Assembly (NCBI RefSeq): GCF_001865575.2
Contig: NZ_CP017565.2
Coordinates: 310,001-374,000, forward strand
Direction: 5' to 3'
From: Paraburkholderia sprentiae WSM5005
GTDB taxonomy: Bacteria; Pseudomonadota; Gammaproteobacteria; Burkholderiales; Burkholderiaceae
DNA: 64,000 nt
Part shown: positions 63,927 through 64,000 of the stretch, one piece after another
Position numbering within the stretch: the stretch's first letter is position 1
Layout of the letters: each line of letters opens with the position of its first letter
Program-made: the position numbers and the translations under genes
Notes under the pieces: model-generated
Databases searched by the model: none
What the model was told of the DNA's origin: nothing
Seen by the model: the letters and a program-made list of their open reading frames with translations, nothing else

Positions 63927-64000
63927 TTACTCCCAGGACATCAGCGGCTTGAAACGCTCGGTCGCGGCGTAATATTCCTCGATCAGGCGATAGACAACAT
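63927..64000 (-). CDS. Unidentified protein, C-terminal end (partial)
   Basis: Reading from the window edge the minus strand gives VVYRLIEEYYAATERFKPLM and SWE before a TAA stop. It looks like a genuine helical C-terminus, but 23 residues are too few to name the family. The gene continues beyond the window. Confidence 0.45.
   Translation of the reverse strand, partial: VVYRLIEEYYAATERFKPLMSWE

Overview
The window looks like accessory DNA from a Burkholderiales bacterium (Paraburkholderia, Caballeronia, Cupriavidus or a close relative). This is inferred from the high-GC left part, the catabolic gene families, the IS types and a broken intracellular PHA depolymerase. It has three parts. Positions 1-27185 are GC-rich aromatic-type catabolic genes. 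Positions 27186-41888 are a scrap yard of insertion sequences and broken genes. Positions 41889-63331 are a visibly more AT-rich, mostly minus-strand catabolic block of different origin.

Part 1a (1-17690). The end of a beta-oxidation multifunctional protein and an enoyl-CoA hydratase are followed by oxygenase genes: a flavin reductase, an ArsH-like FMN reductase, a phthalate-dioxygenase-type reductase, an SDR, an esterase and a TetR regulator. A plus-strand run then encodes an LLM flavin monooxygenase, a Rieske oxygenase, a FAH-family hydrolase, a DUF3500 protein with a His-rich tail, a second FAH/hydratase, a bicupin, a GlcG-like protein and a Dabb protein. The substrate is not evident. The reductase at 4607-5572 is the likely electron donor for the Rieske oxygenase.

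Part 1b (18104-27185). A MarR gene diverges from a hydroxyquinol-type pathway: FAD hydroxylase, maleylacetate reductase, hydroxyquinol 1,2-dioxygenase, benzoylformate-decarboxylase-like enzyme, aldehyde dehydrogenase and an AAHS-type transporter. Together these could take an aromatic 2-oxo acid through an aldehyde and acid to hydroxyquinol and on to 3-oxoadipate.

Part 2. An IS110/IS1111-type element abuts two related ISNCY-type elements. Then come a Phd/ParE toxin-antitoxin pair, a frameshifted zinc-peptidase-like gene, an EAL fragment, a receiver-domain fragment cut by an IS3 element, a PHA depolymerase in three pieces (one inverted), small conserved genes, an in-frame IS3-OrfA/histidine-kinase chimera, and fragments of AraC, serine recombinase and DUF1275 genes.

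Part 3. The block encodes an imine-reductase-like enzyme, a [2Fe-2S] ferredoxin and its reductase, two class III aminotransferases, a HiPIP, a quinohemoprotein dehydrogenase, an APC permease, an MFS transporter, an aldehyde dehydrogenase, an SDR, a NylB-like serine hydrolase, a Rieske oxygenase of the quaternary-amine type, an imidase/PuuE/PgdA-like deacetylase, an NTF2-like protein and a LysR regulator. The mix of C-N redox, amide/imide hydrolysis, transamination and aldehyde oxidation suggests a pathway for an N-containing, perhaps N-alkylated or cyclic, compound. This block is my best candidate for an undescribed system. Its substrate is inferred, not shown.
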